Of a DNA stretch of 64,000 bases, positions 53,440-61,933 are shown in pieces. How positions within the stretch are numbered: position 1 is the first letter of the stretch; each line of letters opens with the position of its first letter. The position numbers were made by a program, and so were the translations under genes. The notes beneath the pieces are model-generated. The model made no database searches, was not told the origin of the DNA, and saw nothing but the letters and a program-made list of their open reading frames with translations. The DNA is from Bacillus sp. FJAT-29814. Its GTDB lineage: Bacteria > Bacillota > Bacilli > Bacillales > Cytobacillaceae. Location of the stretch: contig NZ_LMTJ01000003.1 in NCBI RefSeq assembly GCF_001510715.1, forward strand, positions 174,972 through 238,971, read 5' to 3'.

Positions 53440-54393
53440 ATGGAGCTTCGCAAGCAAGATGTACGAAATATTTCGCCTGATGTTCCTGATGAATGGTTTG
53501 TTCCGATACAACAAAACCAGCAGGCGGGGGAAGCCGTTGTCCGGCCAAGCCTTTCTTATTGGAAGGATTCCTGGCATAGGCTGTTGAAAAATAAATTGGC
53601 CATGGCAGGACTTATATTTTTGATATTCCTGGCGATTTTTGCCATATTCGGACCCGTCCTCTCACCTCATTCGGTGGAGACGCAAAGGTTGACCGAGCAG
53701 AATCTGCCACCATCGGGCAAATACTGGTTTGGAACCGATGATTTAGGACGTGATGTATTTACCCGTACGGCCTATGGTGCCCGGATTTCCTTGTTTGTCG
53801 GCTTAATGGCGGCAATGATTGATTTTATTATCGGCGTTGTATATGGCGGGATTGCCGGCTATAAAGGCGGCCGAACTGACAACCTGATGATGCGGTTTGT
53901 GGAAATTTTATATGGCCTGCCATATCTTCTTGTCGTCATTCTGGTCATGGTTGTCATCGGCCCAGGGTTAACGACAATTATTCTGGCACTTTCGATAACG
54001 GGCTGGATCGGAATGGCGAGGATTGTTCGCGGCCAGGTCCTGCAAATTAAAAACTATGAGTTTGTGCTTGCTTCTAAAACATTTGGAACAAGTGCAGCCC
54101 GTATCATTCGAAAAAACTTGCTTCCCAATACGATGGGACCCATTATCGTCCAAATGACATTGACCATCCCATCAGCAATTTTTGCTGAAGCATTCTTAAG
54201 CTTCATTGGGTTGGGTATTCAGGCCCCACATGCCAGCTGGGGCGTAATGGCCAATGACGGCTTGTCTACAATTCTATCTGGTTACTGGTGGAGATTATTC
54301 TTCCCGACCCTATTTATCTCATTAACTATGTTTGCGTTTAATGTTTTGGGTGACGGGCTCCAGGATGCCTTAGATCCGAAGTTGAGGAGGTAA
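53440..54393 (+). CDS. dppC: Dipeptide/oligopeptide ABC transporter permease
   Basis: A 317-residue permease partner of DppB. A cytoplasmic N-terminus of about 50 residues precedes the first helix, and GTDDLGRDVFTRTAYGARIS is the DppC/OppC signature before the core. The EAA loop is around LASKTFGTSAARIIRKNLLP, and the end is DALDPKLRR. ATG 53440 follows AAGGAGG; it overlaps the dppB stop codon. Confidence 0.93.
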   Translation: MELRKQDVRNISPDVPDEWFVPIQQNQQAGEAVVRPSLSYWKDSWHRLLKNKLAMAGLIFLIFLAIFAIFGPVLSPHSVETQRLTEQNLPPSGKYWFGTDDLGRDVFTRTAYGARISLFVGLMAAMIDFIIGVVYGGIAGYKGGRTDNLMMRFVEILYGLPYLLVVILVMVVIGPGLTTIILALSITGWIGMARIVRGQVLQIKNYEFVLASKTFGTSAARIIRKNLLPNTMGPIIVQMTLTIPSAIFAEAFLSFIGLGIQAPHASWGVMANDGLSTILSGYWWRLFFPTLFISLTMFAFNVLGDGLQDALDPKLRR

Positions 54394-54399
54394 GACAGC

Positions 54400-55398
54400 A
54401 TGGATAAAATACTTCAGGTAAAAAACCTTCACGTATCCTTTTCAACCTATGGAGGGGAAGTCAAAGCCGTCCGCGGAGTCAGCTTTGATCTTCATAAAGG
54501 TGAAACACTGGCGATTGTCGGCGAGTCCGGCTGTGGAAAAAGTGTCACCTCGCAAAGCATCATGAGGCTAATTCCAGAGCCGCCCGGCAAAATCCATCAA
54601 GGAGAAATCATTTTTAAAGACAGAGATATCATTAAAATGAAGGAACCGGAGCTCCGAAAGATTCGTGGCGCTAACATTTCGATGATTTTTCAGGACCCGA
54701 TGACAGCCTTAAATCCGACGCTGACGATTGGCGAGCAAATTATGGAAGGAATCATCCAGCATGAGAAGCTGTCAAGAGATCAGGCGAAAAGGGTCGCCGT
54801 TGAAATGCTGAATTTGGTTGGCATTCCCAACCCGGAAATTCGCTTAAAGCAATATCCGCACCAGTTCAGCGGCGGGATGCGCCAGCGAATTGTTATCGCG
54901 ATGGCACTTGTGTGCCGGCCGGATGTCTTAATTGCTGATGAACCGACAACAGCACTTGATGTGACGATTCAAGCACAAATCCTCGAGCTGTTTCGCGATA
55001 TTCAAAAGAAAACAGGAGTATCCATTATCCTCATTACCCATGATTTAGGCGTAGTGGCCCAGGTGGCTGATCGAATTGCGGTCATGTATGCCGGCCGAAT
55101 CGTCGAAATCGGGACGAGGCGGGAGATTTTTTATCAGCCGCAGCACCCGTATACAAAAGGACTGCTCCAATCTGTTCCACGGTTGGATGCAGAAAAGGCT
55201 GAACTTGTTCCGATTCCCGGAACGCCGCCAGATTTATTTTCCCCTCCGGTTGGCTGCGCTTTTGCGGCGCGATGCCCACATGCCATGGAGGTATGCGACA
55301 AGGTTTACCCGTTTAAAACGCAGTTAACCAGTGACCATAACGTTGATTGTTGGCTGCAGGACGAACGGGCCCAAAAATTGGTTTCATCCTTTAAATAA
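54400..55398 (+). CDS. dppD: Dipeptide/oligopeptide ABC transporter ATP-binding protein
   Basis: A 332-residue ATPase. Walker A GESGCGKS (about 41-48), signature FSGGMRQRIVIAMAL, Walker B LIADEPTTALD and the His switch ITHDL are intact. The C-terminal oligopeptide-transporter extension contains CAFAARCPHAMEVC and the PHPYTKGLLQS-type segment. ATG 54400 follows TGAGGAGG, seven bases after dppC. It energises the DppBC channel, possibly as a heterodimer with YkfD encoded in the same operon. Confidence 0.93.
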   Translation: MDKILQVKNLHVSFSTYGGEVKAVRGVSFDLHKGETLAIVGESGCGKSVTSQSIMRLIPEPPGKIHQGEIIFKDRDIIKMKEPELRKIRGANISMIFQDPMTALNPTLTIGEQIMEGIIQHEKLSRDQAKRVAVEMLNLVGIPNPEIRLKQYPHQFSGGMRQRIVIAMALVCRPDVLIADEPTTALDVTIQAQILELFRDIQKKTGVSIILITHDLGVVAQVADRIAVMYAGRIVEIGTRREIFYQPQHPYTKGLLQSVPRLDAEKAELVPIPGTPPDLFSPPVGCAFAARCPHAMEVCDKVYPFKTQLTSDHNVDCWLQDERAQKLVSSFK

Positions 55399-55428
55399 CC
55401 ATAAAAAAATTTGACTAGGGGGAAAAAG

Positions 55429-57060
55429 ATGAAAAAGATTACTGCAATTTTAGCCGCTGTAATGATGTTGTTTGCGCTGGCAGCCTGTACAGCAACCAAG
55501 GATGCCGGCAAAGAGCCAAAGGATGAAGGAAAAGGCGGAGAAAAGGAAAAGGTTGAAAAGGTTCTTTACCTAAATAATGGACAAGAACCAACATCGTTTG
55601 ACCCGCCAATCGGCTTTGATGCCGTATCTTGGAATTCCTTGAACAACCTGATGGAAGGCTTGACCCGCCTTGATGAAAGCCACCAGCCTAAAGCGGCAAC
55701 AGCTGAAAAGTGGGATGTATCCAGCGATGGTAAAACCTACACGTTCCATATTCGTGATAATGCCAAATGGTCCAATGGTGATGATGTAACTGCAGATGAC
55801 TTCGTATTTGCCTGGAAGCGTTTGTTGGATCCTAACACCGGTTCTCCGGCAGCATTCCTCGGTTATTTTATTGAAGGTGCTGAAGCTTACAACAACAATG
55901 AAGGCTCTGCAGATGATGTTAAGGTTAAAGCCGTGGATAAAAAGACCTTCGAAGTAACATTAATTAGCCCGCAGGCTTATTTCTTAAGTGTTATTTCGAA
56001 TCCTTGCTTCTTCCCAATCAATGAAAAGGTAGCGAAAGAAAATCCACAGTGGTTTGCAGAAGCTAGCTCATTTGTTGCCAACGGTCCGTTCAAACTTGCT
56101 GAATGGAATCATGACAGTGATTTCACGATGGTGAAAAATGATAAATACTGGGATGCGAAAAATGTAAAATTGGATAAGGTTCATTGGGCTATGGTTTCAG
56201 ATACGAATACGGAATACCAAATGTTCACGACTGGTGACCTAGATACTTCCGACGTTCCTGGAGAACTTGCAGACAAACTGTTTAAAGAAGGAAATGTAAA
56301 AGTAGAAGACCAGGCAGGTCAATACTTCTATCGTTTTAACGTGACAATGAAGCCATTCCAAAACGAAAATATTCGTAAAGCATTTGCTTTAGCAGTAGAC
56401 CAAAAGCAAATGGTTGAACTAGTGACAAAAAATCAGGAAAAACCTGCATATGGCTTTGTTTCCTACGGGTTTAAAGACCCGGCAGGAAATGACTTCCGTA
56501 AGCAAAACGGGGATTTAATTAAGACGGATGTAGCTAAAGCGAAAGAATTGCTGAAAAAGGGTATGGAGGAAGAAGGCTATGCGACTCTTCCAGAAGTGAC
56601 TCTTACTTACAGTACACTGGAGACTCACAAGAAAATTGCTGAAGCTCTGCAGCAAATGTTCAAGGAAAATCTTGGCGTTGATGTGAAGCTTGCCAACATG
56701 GAAAGCAGCGTATTCGCATCTGAGCAAAAAGCTTTGAAATTCCAGTTATCACGTAGTTCGTTCCTTGCCGACTACGCGGATCCAATCAACTTCCTGGAAA
56801 ACTTTATCACTGGCTCGCCAATGAACCGTACTGGATGGAGCAATGCAGAATTTGATCAACTTATCAAGGATGCAAAGCTTGAAAAGGATGAAAAGAAACG
56901 TTACGAAATGATGTACAAAGCTGAAAAGATATTATTTGATGCAGCACCAATTATTCCAATTCACTTCTACAACCAGACTTACCTGCAAAATAAAGATGTT
57001 ACAGGTATCGTTCGCCACCCTGTTGGTTACCTAGAGTTAAAATGGGCTGACAAGAAGTAA
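55429..57060 (+). CDS. dppE: Dipeptide/oligopeptide-binding lipoprotein
   Basis: A 543-residue extracellular solute-binding lipoprotein. The signal MKKITAILAAVMMLFALAAC ends in the lipobox, and a Lys/Glu/Gly-rich linker precedes the type 5 binding domain (EPTSFDPPIGFDAVSWN, VVPYL-free PQWFAEASSFVANGPFKL). It catches peptides, probably murein tripeptide in Bacillus, for the DppBCD channel. ATG 55429 follows AGGGGGAAAAAG; ATG-like codons further upstream lack support. A hairpin after it may leave more dppE mRNA than downstream mRNA. Confidence 0.93.
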   Translation: MKKITAILAAVMMLFALAACTATKDAGKEPKDEGKGGEKEKVEKVLYLNNGQEPTSFDPPIGFDAVSWNSLNNLMEGLTRLDESHQPKAATAEKWDVSSDGKTYTFHIRDNAKWSNGDDVTADDFVFAWKRLLDPNTGSPAAFLGYFIEGAEAYNNNEGSADDVKVKAVDKKTFEVTLISPQAYFLSVISNPCFFPINEKVAKENPQWFAEASSFVANGPFKLAEWNHDSDFTMVKNDKYWDAKNVKLDKVHWAMVSDTNTEYQMFTTGDLDTSDVPGELADKLFKEGNVKVEDQAGQYFYRFNVTMKPFQNENIRKAFALAVDQKQMVELVTKNQEKPAYGFVSYGFKDPAGNDFRKQNGDLIKTDVAKAKELLKKGMEEEGYATLPEVTLTYSTLETHKKIAEALQQMFKENLGVDVKLANMESSVFASEQKALKFQLSRSSFLADYADPINFLENFITGSPMNRTGWSNAEFDQLIKDAKLEKDEKKRYEMMYKAEKILFDAAPIIPIHFYNQTYLQNKDVTGIVRHPVGYLELKWADKK

Positions 57061-57069
57061 TAGTTTTTA

Positions 57070-57102
57070 AAAGGGGTGTTCGATTGTGAACATCCCTTTT
57101 GT
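57070..57102 (+). terminator. Partial terminator or processing hairpin within the dpp-ykf operon
   Basis: AAAGGGGTGTTC and GAACATCCCTTT (one G-T pair) form a stem around GATTGT, but only TTTTG follows. It lies between dppE and ykfA, a usual place for partial termination or 3' protection of a binding-protein message. Confidence 0.6.
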
Positions 57103-57143
57103 CCTCATAACATAAAGTTTTAGGTGAAAGGGGGTTCTAATTG

Positions 57144-58067
57144 ATGAATTTAATGAAACCAAATCGGCTGCAACAAGGAGATACGGTTGGAGTGATTGCC
57201 CCGGCAAGCCCGGCAATCCAGGAGAATCTCGAGAGGGGTATCCAGTTTTTAAAAGGATTAGGTTTGAAGGTAAAAATCGGGAAAAGTGTTGAAAGAATAT
57301 ACGGTTATTTGGCAGGCTCTGATCAGGAGCGGCTCGATGATTTGCATGACATGTTCGCAGATCCGGAGATAAAAGGCATCATTTGTGCCCGCGGCGGTTA
57401 CGGAACGGGCAGAATTGCCACTAACATTGATTATGATTTAATCAGGGATAATCCCAAGATTTTCTGGGGCTATAGTGATATTACCTTTTTACATACGGCA
57501 ATTCGCCAAGAGACAGGATTGGTGACCTTCCATGGTCCAATGCTCGGTTCTGATATCGGGAAGGAAGATATCCATCCATTATCAAAAGAAGGATTCCAGC
57601 AGTTATTCTCACCCAAAGTCTTGACCTATACGGAGCAATATTCCCCATTGGAGGTGCTGGTTGATGGAAAGGCAGCCGGCCCGCTAGTTGGAGGCAATTT
57701 AACCCTTTTGGTCAGCACCCTTGGGACCAAATTTGAAATGGATACAAAGGGTAAACTGTTGTTTATTGAGGACGTCAATGAGGAGCCTCGGGCTGTTGAC
57801 CGGATGCTGAATCAGCTTTATATGGCCGGAAAGCTTACTGATGCTGTCGGAATGGTTGTGGGTGATTTCTGTGACTGCATGCCGAAACGGGATTTGTCGT
57901 TAATGCTTGATGAAGTCATTGACCATTATGTTAAGTTAACGGGCAAACCGGCAATGAAAGGTTTCCAAATCGGCCACTGCAATCCCCACATCTCGGTTCC
58001 ATTTGGTGTCAGCGCAACGTTAGACACAAAAGAAAAAAAACTGGTTGTCGAAAGCGGCATTCTATAA
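57144..58067 (+). CDS. ykfA: LD-carboxypeptidase (murein tetrapeptide carboxypeptidase)
   Basis: A 307-residue serine peptidase of family S66. The nucleophile region GYSDIT (after KIFWG), LVGGNLTLLVSTLGT, the Glu in EDVNEEP and the His in GFQIGHCNPHI complete the triad. It cuts L-meso-diaminopimelate-D-Ala bonds in imported or recycled muropeptides. ATG 57144 follows AAAGGGGG; TTG 57141 is an alternative. The gene order dppE-ykfA is the same as in B. subtilis. Confidence 0.92.
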   Translation: MNLMKPNRLQQGDTVGVIAPASPAIQENLERGIQFLKGLGLKVKIGKSVERIYGYLAGSDQERLDDLHDMFADPEIKGIICARGGYGTGRIATNIDYDLIRDNPKIFWGYSDITFLHTAIRQETGLVTFHGPMLGSDIGKEDIHPLSKEGFQQLFSPKVLTYTEQYSPLEVLVDGKAAGPLVGGNLTLLVSTLGTKFEMDTKGKLLFIEDVNEEPRAVDRMLNQLYMAGKLTDAVGMVVGDFCDCMPKRDLSLMLDEVIDHYVKLTGKPAMKGFQIGHCNPHISVPFGVSATLDTKEKKLVVESGIL

Positions 58068-58079
58068 AAGGAATGATAA

Positions 58080-59174
58080 ATGATGAAGATCGAAAGAATA
58101 GAAACTTTTAGAGCTGCGGTGCCTCTGATAAAACCTTTTAAAACGGCTCTAAGAACCGTGGTAACGGCGGAAACGATCATTGTAAAAGTAACTTGTGACA
58201 ACGGGATTGTTGGCTGGGGCGAGGCTCCTCCTACCGTAGTGATTACCGGGGACAGCCTGCGAAGCATCGAATCAGCCATACAGGATGTCATCGGACCCTT
58301 TTTGGTACATAAAAGTCTATTAAACTTTGAATTGCTTTTTCATGGATTAAAAAGTATCTTAGTAGGCAACTCAAGCGCTAAAGCCGCTGTCGACATGGCC
58401 TTGTACGATTGCTTGGCACAAGCTTGCAAACTTCCACTCTACCAATTCCTCGGCGGTCATAAAAATCAATTGGAGACCGACTTTACCGTCAGTGTCAACG
58501 GGCCGGAGGAAATGGGTGAGGATGCGGTTTCCTATGTCAAGAAGGGCTTTAATGTCTTGAAGGTAAAGGTCGGCAAGGATGATATCGCCACCGATATCGA
58601 GCGGATTCGTGAAATTAGGAACAGGGTCGGTTACGACATTAAAGTTCGTCTCGATGCCAATCAAGGCTGGAACGCCAAGGATGCCATCAGGGCCATCCGT
58701 AAAATGGAAGATAGCGGGTTGGAAATAGAACTCGTTGAACAGCCGGTTAAGGCTGACGATATTGACGGATTGAAGCAGGTAACCGACCATGTCGATACTC
58801 TGATTATGGCCGACGAAAGCGTGTTTACCCCGAAGCAGGCCTTCCATGTATTACAAACAAGAAGTGCCGATTTGATCAATATCAAGCTGATGAAAGCCGG
58901 GGGGATCTATCAGGCACAAATCATCAATCAACTTGCCGAAACATGCGGGGTGGAATGCATGGTTGGCAGCATGATTGAGACGAAACTCGGCATTACTGCG
59001 GCTGCCCATTTTGCTGCAAGCAAGCAAAATATTACCCGCTACGATTTCGATGCGCCACTCATGCTGGCGAAGGAAATCGTGGATGGCGGAATTCAATACA
59101 ACAACAGATTTATTACGATACCAAATGAACCCGGCCTAGGAATCAAGGGGATCAACGCAGATGGGGGGAATTAA
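58080..59174 (+). CDS. ykfB: L-Ala-D/L-Glu epimerase
   Basis: A 364-residue enolase-superfamily enzyme (muconate lactonizing subgroup). The catalytic Lys pair is in VLKVKVGKD (KxK motif), the metal ligands in RLDANQGW, VEQPV and DESVF, and the second Lys in NIKLMKAGG. It epimerises L-Ala-D-Glu to L-Ala-L-Glu so ordinary peptidases can use it. ATG 58080 follows AAAGGA with good spacing. Its stop lies just before the ykfC start. Confidence 0.94.
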   Translation: MMKIERIETFRAAVPLIKPFKTALRTVVTAETIIVKVTCDNGIVGWGEAPPTVVITGDSLRSIESAIQDVIGPFLVHKSLLNFELLFHGLKSILVGNSSAKAAVDMALYDCLAQACKLPLYQFLGGHKNQLETDFTVSVNGPEEMGEDAVSYVKKGFNVLKVKVGKDDIATDIERIREIRNRVGYDIKVRLDANQGWNAKDAIRAIRKMEDSGLEIELVEQPVKADDIDGLKQVTDHVDTLIMADESVFTPKQAFHVLQTRSADLINIKLMKAGGIYQAQIINQLAETCGVECMVGSMIETKLGITAAAHFAASKQNITRYDFDAPLMLAKEIVDGGIQYNNRFITIPNEPGLGIKGINADGGN

Positions 59175-59175
59175 G

Positions 59176-60090
59176 TTGAATAAATGGCTTGTCAATGTAC
59201 CAGTTGCTACAGTTTGGACGTCTTATGATTCGGCACGGGAAATCGACTTGGATGCTGTCACAAATCCGGTTGATCTCCATGCTTGGCTATCGGCCTTGAC
59301 CTATGAGACAAGATTGGGTTTATGTGATGATAACCTAGTGCAAACGCAAGTATTATATGGTCAAGAGGTATTGCTCCTAGAGGAGAAGGAGGAGTGGGCC
59401 CATATTCTTGTTCCGGAGCAGCCCTCATCCAAAAATGAACATGGCTATCCGGGCTGGGTTCCTAAATGCCAGCTTGTTCCATGTCCAGCAGATTGGGATT
59501 TGCATGAAGGTCCAGTCGTTGTCGTGACCAAACCCCGGGCAATTTTAACAAATGAGACGAAATTGGAACTATCGTTTCAAACAATGCTGCCGCTTTCAAG
59601 GGAAGAAGATGGGCAGGTTTGGGTTAAAACACCGAATGGGACAGGGGCATTGGACAGGGAACATGTAGTTGTATTCCAATCCTTGGCAGCAAGGTGCAAA
59701 GGAACTGGAAACGATATTGTGTCAGCAGGAGAACAATTCCTCGGGCTTCCCTATCTTTGGGGCGGAATGAGCAGCTACGGCTATGATTGCTCCGGGTTTA
59801 GTTATTCGATGTGCAAGGCGGGTGGCTATGTGATTCCGCGCGATGCCCATGACCAAGCGGATGCAGGCATCCCTGTCGAACCTTCCGAAATAAAGCCAGG
59901 TGATTTACTGTTCTTTGCATATGAAGAGGGGAAAGGGAAGATTCATCATGTCGGGATCTATTACGGCGACGGAAAGCTGATGCATTCGCCAAATACAGGC
60001 AAGACAATTGAAATTATCCCACTCGCCGGTACAATCTATGAAAAAGAATTATGTGCAGCTAGACGCTATTGGCTTGAGATGGAGGAATAA
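59176..60090 (+). CDS. ykfC: Gamma-D-glutamyl-L-diamino-acid endopeptidase (NlpC/P60)
   Basis: A 304-residue cytoplasmic cysteine peptidase. Residues about 1-170 form two SH3-like domains (PVATVWTSYDSARE, PGWVPKCQLVPC, LPLSREEDGQVWVK). Residues about 180-304 are the NlpC/P60 catalytic domain with nucleophile DCSGFSYSM, His HHVGIYYGDGKLMH and a third polar residue. It cuts D-Glu-L-diaminopimelate bonds of murein peptides. The absence of a signal peptide agrees with an intracellular role. TTG 59176 follows GGGGGG; ATG 59161 in frame overlaps ykfB. Confidence 0.92.
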   Translation: MNKWLVNVPVATVWTSYDSAREIDLDAVTNPVDLHAWLSALTYETRLGLCDDNLVQTQVLYGQEVLLLEEKEEWAHILVPEQPSSKNEHGYPGWVPKCQLVPCPADWDLHEGPVVVVTKPRAILTNETKLELSFQTMLPLSREEDGQVWVKTPNGTGALDREHVVVFQSLAARCKGTGNDIVSAGEQFLGLPYLWGGMSSYGYDCSGFSYSMCKAGGYVIPRDAHDQADAGIPVEPSEIKPGDLLFFAYEEGKGKIHHVGIYYGDGKLMHSPNTGKTIEIIPLAGTIYEKELCAARRYWLEMEE

Positions 60091-60092
60091 AC

Positions 60093-61106
60093 ATGAGTAA
60101 TCAACAAGCGCTTCTACAGGTCAAAAATTTGAAAAAGCATTTCCACTTGGGAAAAAACGAAATTCTGAAGGCGGTAGACGGGGTTTCTTTTCAAATCAAT
60201 AAGGGAGAAACCTTCGGGATTGTCGGTGAATCCGGCTGCGGCAAATCAACTGCAGGGAGAACCATCATCGGGTTATACGACCGGACCGATGGCGAAGTTA
60301 TTTTTAAGGGAAAAGATGTCCATTCCTTAAATAGTAAAGAACGGTTTGCTTTTCACCGGCAAATGCAGATGATTTTCCAGGACCCTTATGCGTCATTAAA
60401 CCCGAGATCGACCGTGGCGGAAATTATCTCCGAACCGATGGAGGTCCATGGGTTATACAAGAATAAGCAGGAACGCATGGGAAGGGTATATCAGCTATTG
60501 GAGGATGTCGGGTTGAACAAGGACCATGCCAACCGCTATCCCCATGAATTCAGCGGCGGCCAGCGCCAGCGGATCGGGATTGCCCGTGCATTAGCATTGG
60601 ATCCGGAATTTATTATTGCCGATGAACCAATCTCTGCATTGGACGTGTCGGTTCAGGCTCAGGTGGTTAATTTGCTGATGCGGCTGCAGCAGGAAAAAGG
60701 GTTGACGTATTTGTTTATTGCCCACGATCTTTCCATGGTTAAACAGATTAGCGACAGGATTGGCGTTATGTATTTGGGGCATATGGTGGAGTTGACTTCA
60801 AGCGGCGAACTTTATCAAAATCCGCTTCATCCGTATACCCAGGCATTGCTGTCGGCGATTCCGATTCCAGACCCGGATGTCGAAGACCGTCGTGAGAGGA
60901 TTATTTTAAAAGGGGAACTGCCGAGTCCGATTAATCCGCCAAGCGGCTGTGTATTCAGAACCCGCTGTCCGATGGCGATGGAAGTATGCGGAACGGATAA
61001 ACCGGCATGGCAGGAATTAACCGGCAACCATTTTGTTGCTTGCCATCTTTATGATAAAAATAAAACCGGCGGCCATGATTATTCTCAGGTCGCTGCGACG
61101 AGATAA
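60093..61106 (+). CDS. ykfD: Oligopeptide ABC transporter ATP-binding protein
   Basis: A 337-residue ATPase similar to OppF/DppF. Walker A GESGCGKST, signature FSGGQRQRIGIARAL, Walker B IIADEPISALD and IAHDL are intact. The C-terminal extension contains CVFRTRCPMAMEVC and PHPYTQALLSAIP-like sequence. ATG 60093 follows ATGGAGGAA and overlaps the end of ykfC closely. It probably supplies the second nucleotide-binding half for the DppBC channel beside DppD. Confidence 0.93.
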   Translation: MSNQQALLQVKNLKKHFHLGKNEILKAVDGVSFQINKGETFGIVGESGCGKSTAGRTIIGLYDRTDGEVIFKGKDVHSLNSKERFAFHRQMQMIFQDPYASLNPRSTVAEIISEPMEVHGLYKNKQERMGRVYQLLEDVGLNKDHANRYPHEFSGGQRQRIGIARALALDPEFIIADEPISALDVSVQAQVVNLLMRLQQEKGLTYLFIAHDLSMVKQISDRIGVMYLGHMVELTSSGELYQNPLHPYTQALLSAIPIPDPDVEDRRERIILKGELPSPINPPSGCVFRTRCPMAMEVCGTDKPAWQELTGNHFVACHLYDKNKTGGHDYSQVAATR

Positions 61107-61109
61107 CCA

Positions 61110-61883
61110 ATGAGCGTTCTCAAAGCAAAAATTAGGGAGGAACTTGTTGGTTTCAGGGGCAGAATCGGTTTGGCAATCGAAGCAGGGGACGAGTGTATAT
61201 ATTTTAATAGTGAAGAAGTTTTTCCTTCGGCAAGTGTCATTAAAGTTCCGATTTTACTGGCGGGTCTCAAGCAGGCGGAGGAGGGCTATGTTAATCTGGA
61301 CCAATTAACCGTCATTACAGAAAGGGTGGGCGGCTCCGGGGTGTTACAGAGCCTGTCCTCGCTTGCGTCTCTGACGATCAAGGACCTCTTGACTTTAATG
61401 ATTACCGTTTCCGATAATGTGGCAACCAATATGGTAATAGATTTATTGGGAATCGAAGCCATCAATCAGGAGATGGAACGGCTGGGGCTAAAGTCTACCA
61501 ATCTTAATCGCAAGATGATGGACTTTGCCGCAATACAGCGCGGTTTTGATAATGTTACCTGTCCATCAGATATGGTGAAATGTCTAAAGGCGATTAACGA
61601 AGGAGCATTTTTATCAGCGGAAAGTAAAGAGATTGCCTTATCCATCATGCACGCACAGCAATTTCTCGATAAATTGCCGGCAATGATGGACCCTGATAGG
61701 GTGTTTATCGCAAATAAAACCGGTGGTCTCCCGAATGTGGAGCATGATTGCGCCATCTTTAAATATAATGGGAAAACTGCTTATGCGGCGGTTTTGACCG
61801 ACCAACTCACTGACGCATATGAGGCTAAACTGGTGATTAGTAGAATAGGGAAGCATGTTGCCGATTATTTACTACCTGAATAG
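61110..61883 (+). CDS. Class A beta-lactamase-like serine hydrolase, cytoplasmic
   Basis: A 257-residue protein with the serine beta-lactamase/DD-peptidase fold. The three motifs are in order and spaced as in class A: SxxK at S42-K45 (SASVIK), SDN at 101-103, KTG at 203-205. The omega-loop Glu of true class A enzymes is not evident; the loop reads NRKMMDFAAIQRG. There is no signal peptide (starts MSVLKAKIREELVG), so it is intracellular. It lies 3 bp after ykfD and before the operon terminator. It could act as a peptidase on imported murein peptides. Confidence 0.85.
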   Translation: MSVLKAKIREELVGFRGRIGLAIEAGDECIYFNSEEVFPSASVIKVPILLAGLKQAEEGYVNLDQLTVITERVGGSGVLQSLSSLASLTIKDLLTLMITVSDNVATNMVIDLLGIEAINQEMERLGLKSTNLNRKMMDFAAIQRGFDNVTCPSDMVKCLKAINEGAFLSAESKEIALSIMHAQQFLDKLPAMMDPDRVFIANKTGGLPNVEHDCAIFKYNGKTAYAAVLTDQLTDAYEAKLVISRIGKHVADYLLPE

Positions 61884-61890
61884 ATTCATA

Positions 61891-61933
61891 CGAAAAGGAC
61901 CGACTCGTAATATCTGAGTCAGTCCTTTTTTCA
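61891..61933. terminator. Bidirectional terminator ending dpp-ykf and agcS
   Basis: AAAAGGAC, GACTC and their complements GAGTC, GTCCTTTTTT form a long stem with a GTAATATCT loop. Both genes stop against it. Confidence 0.92.
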
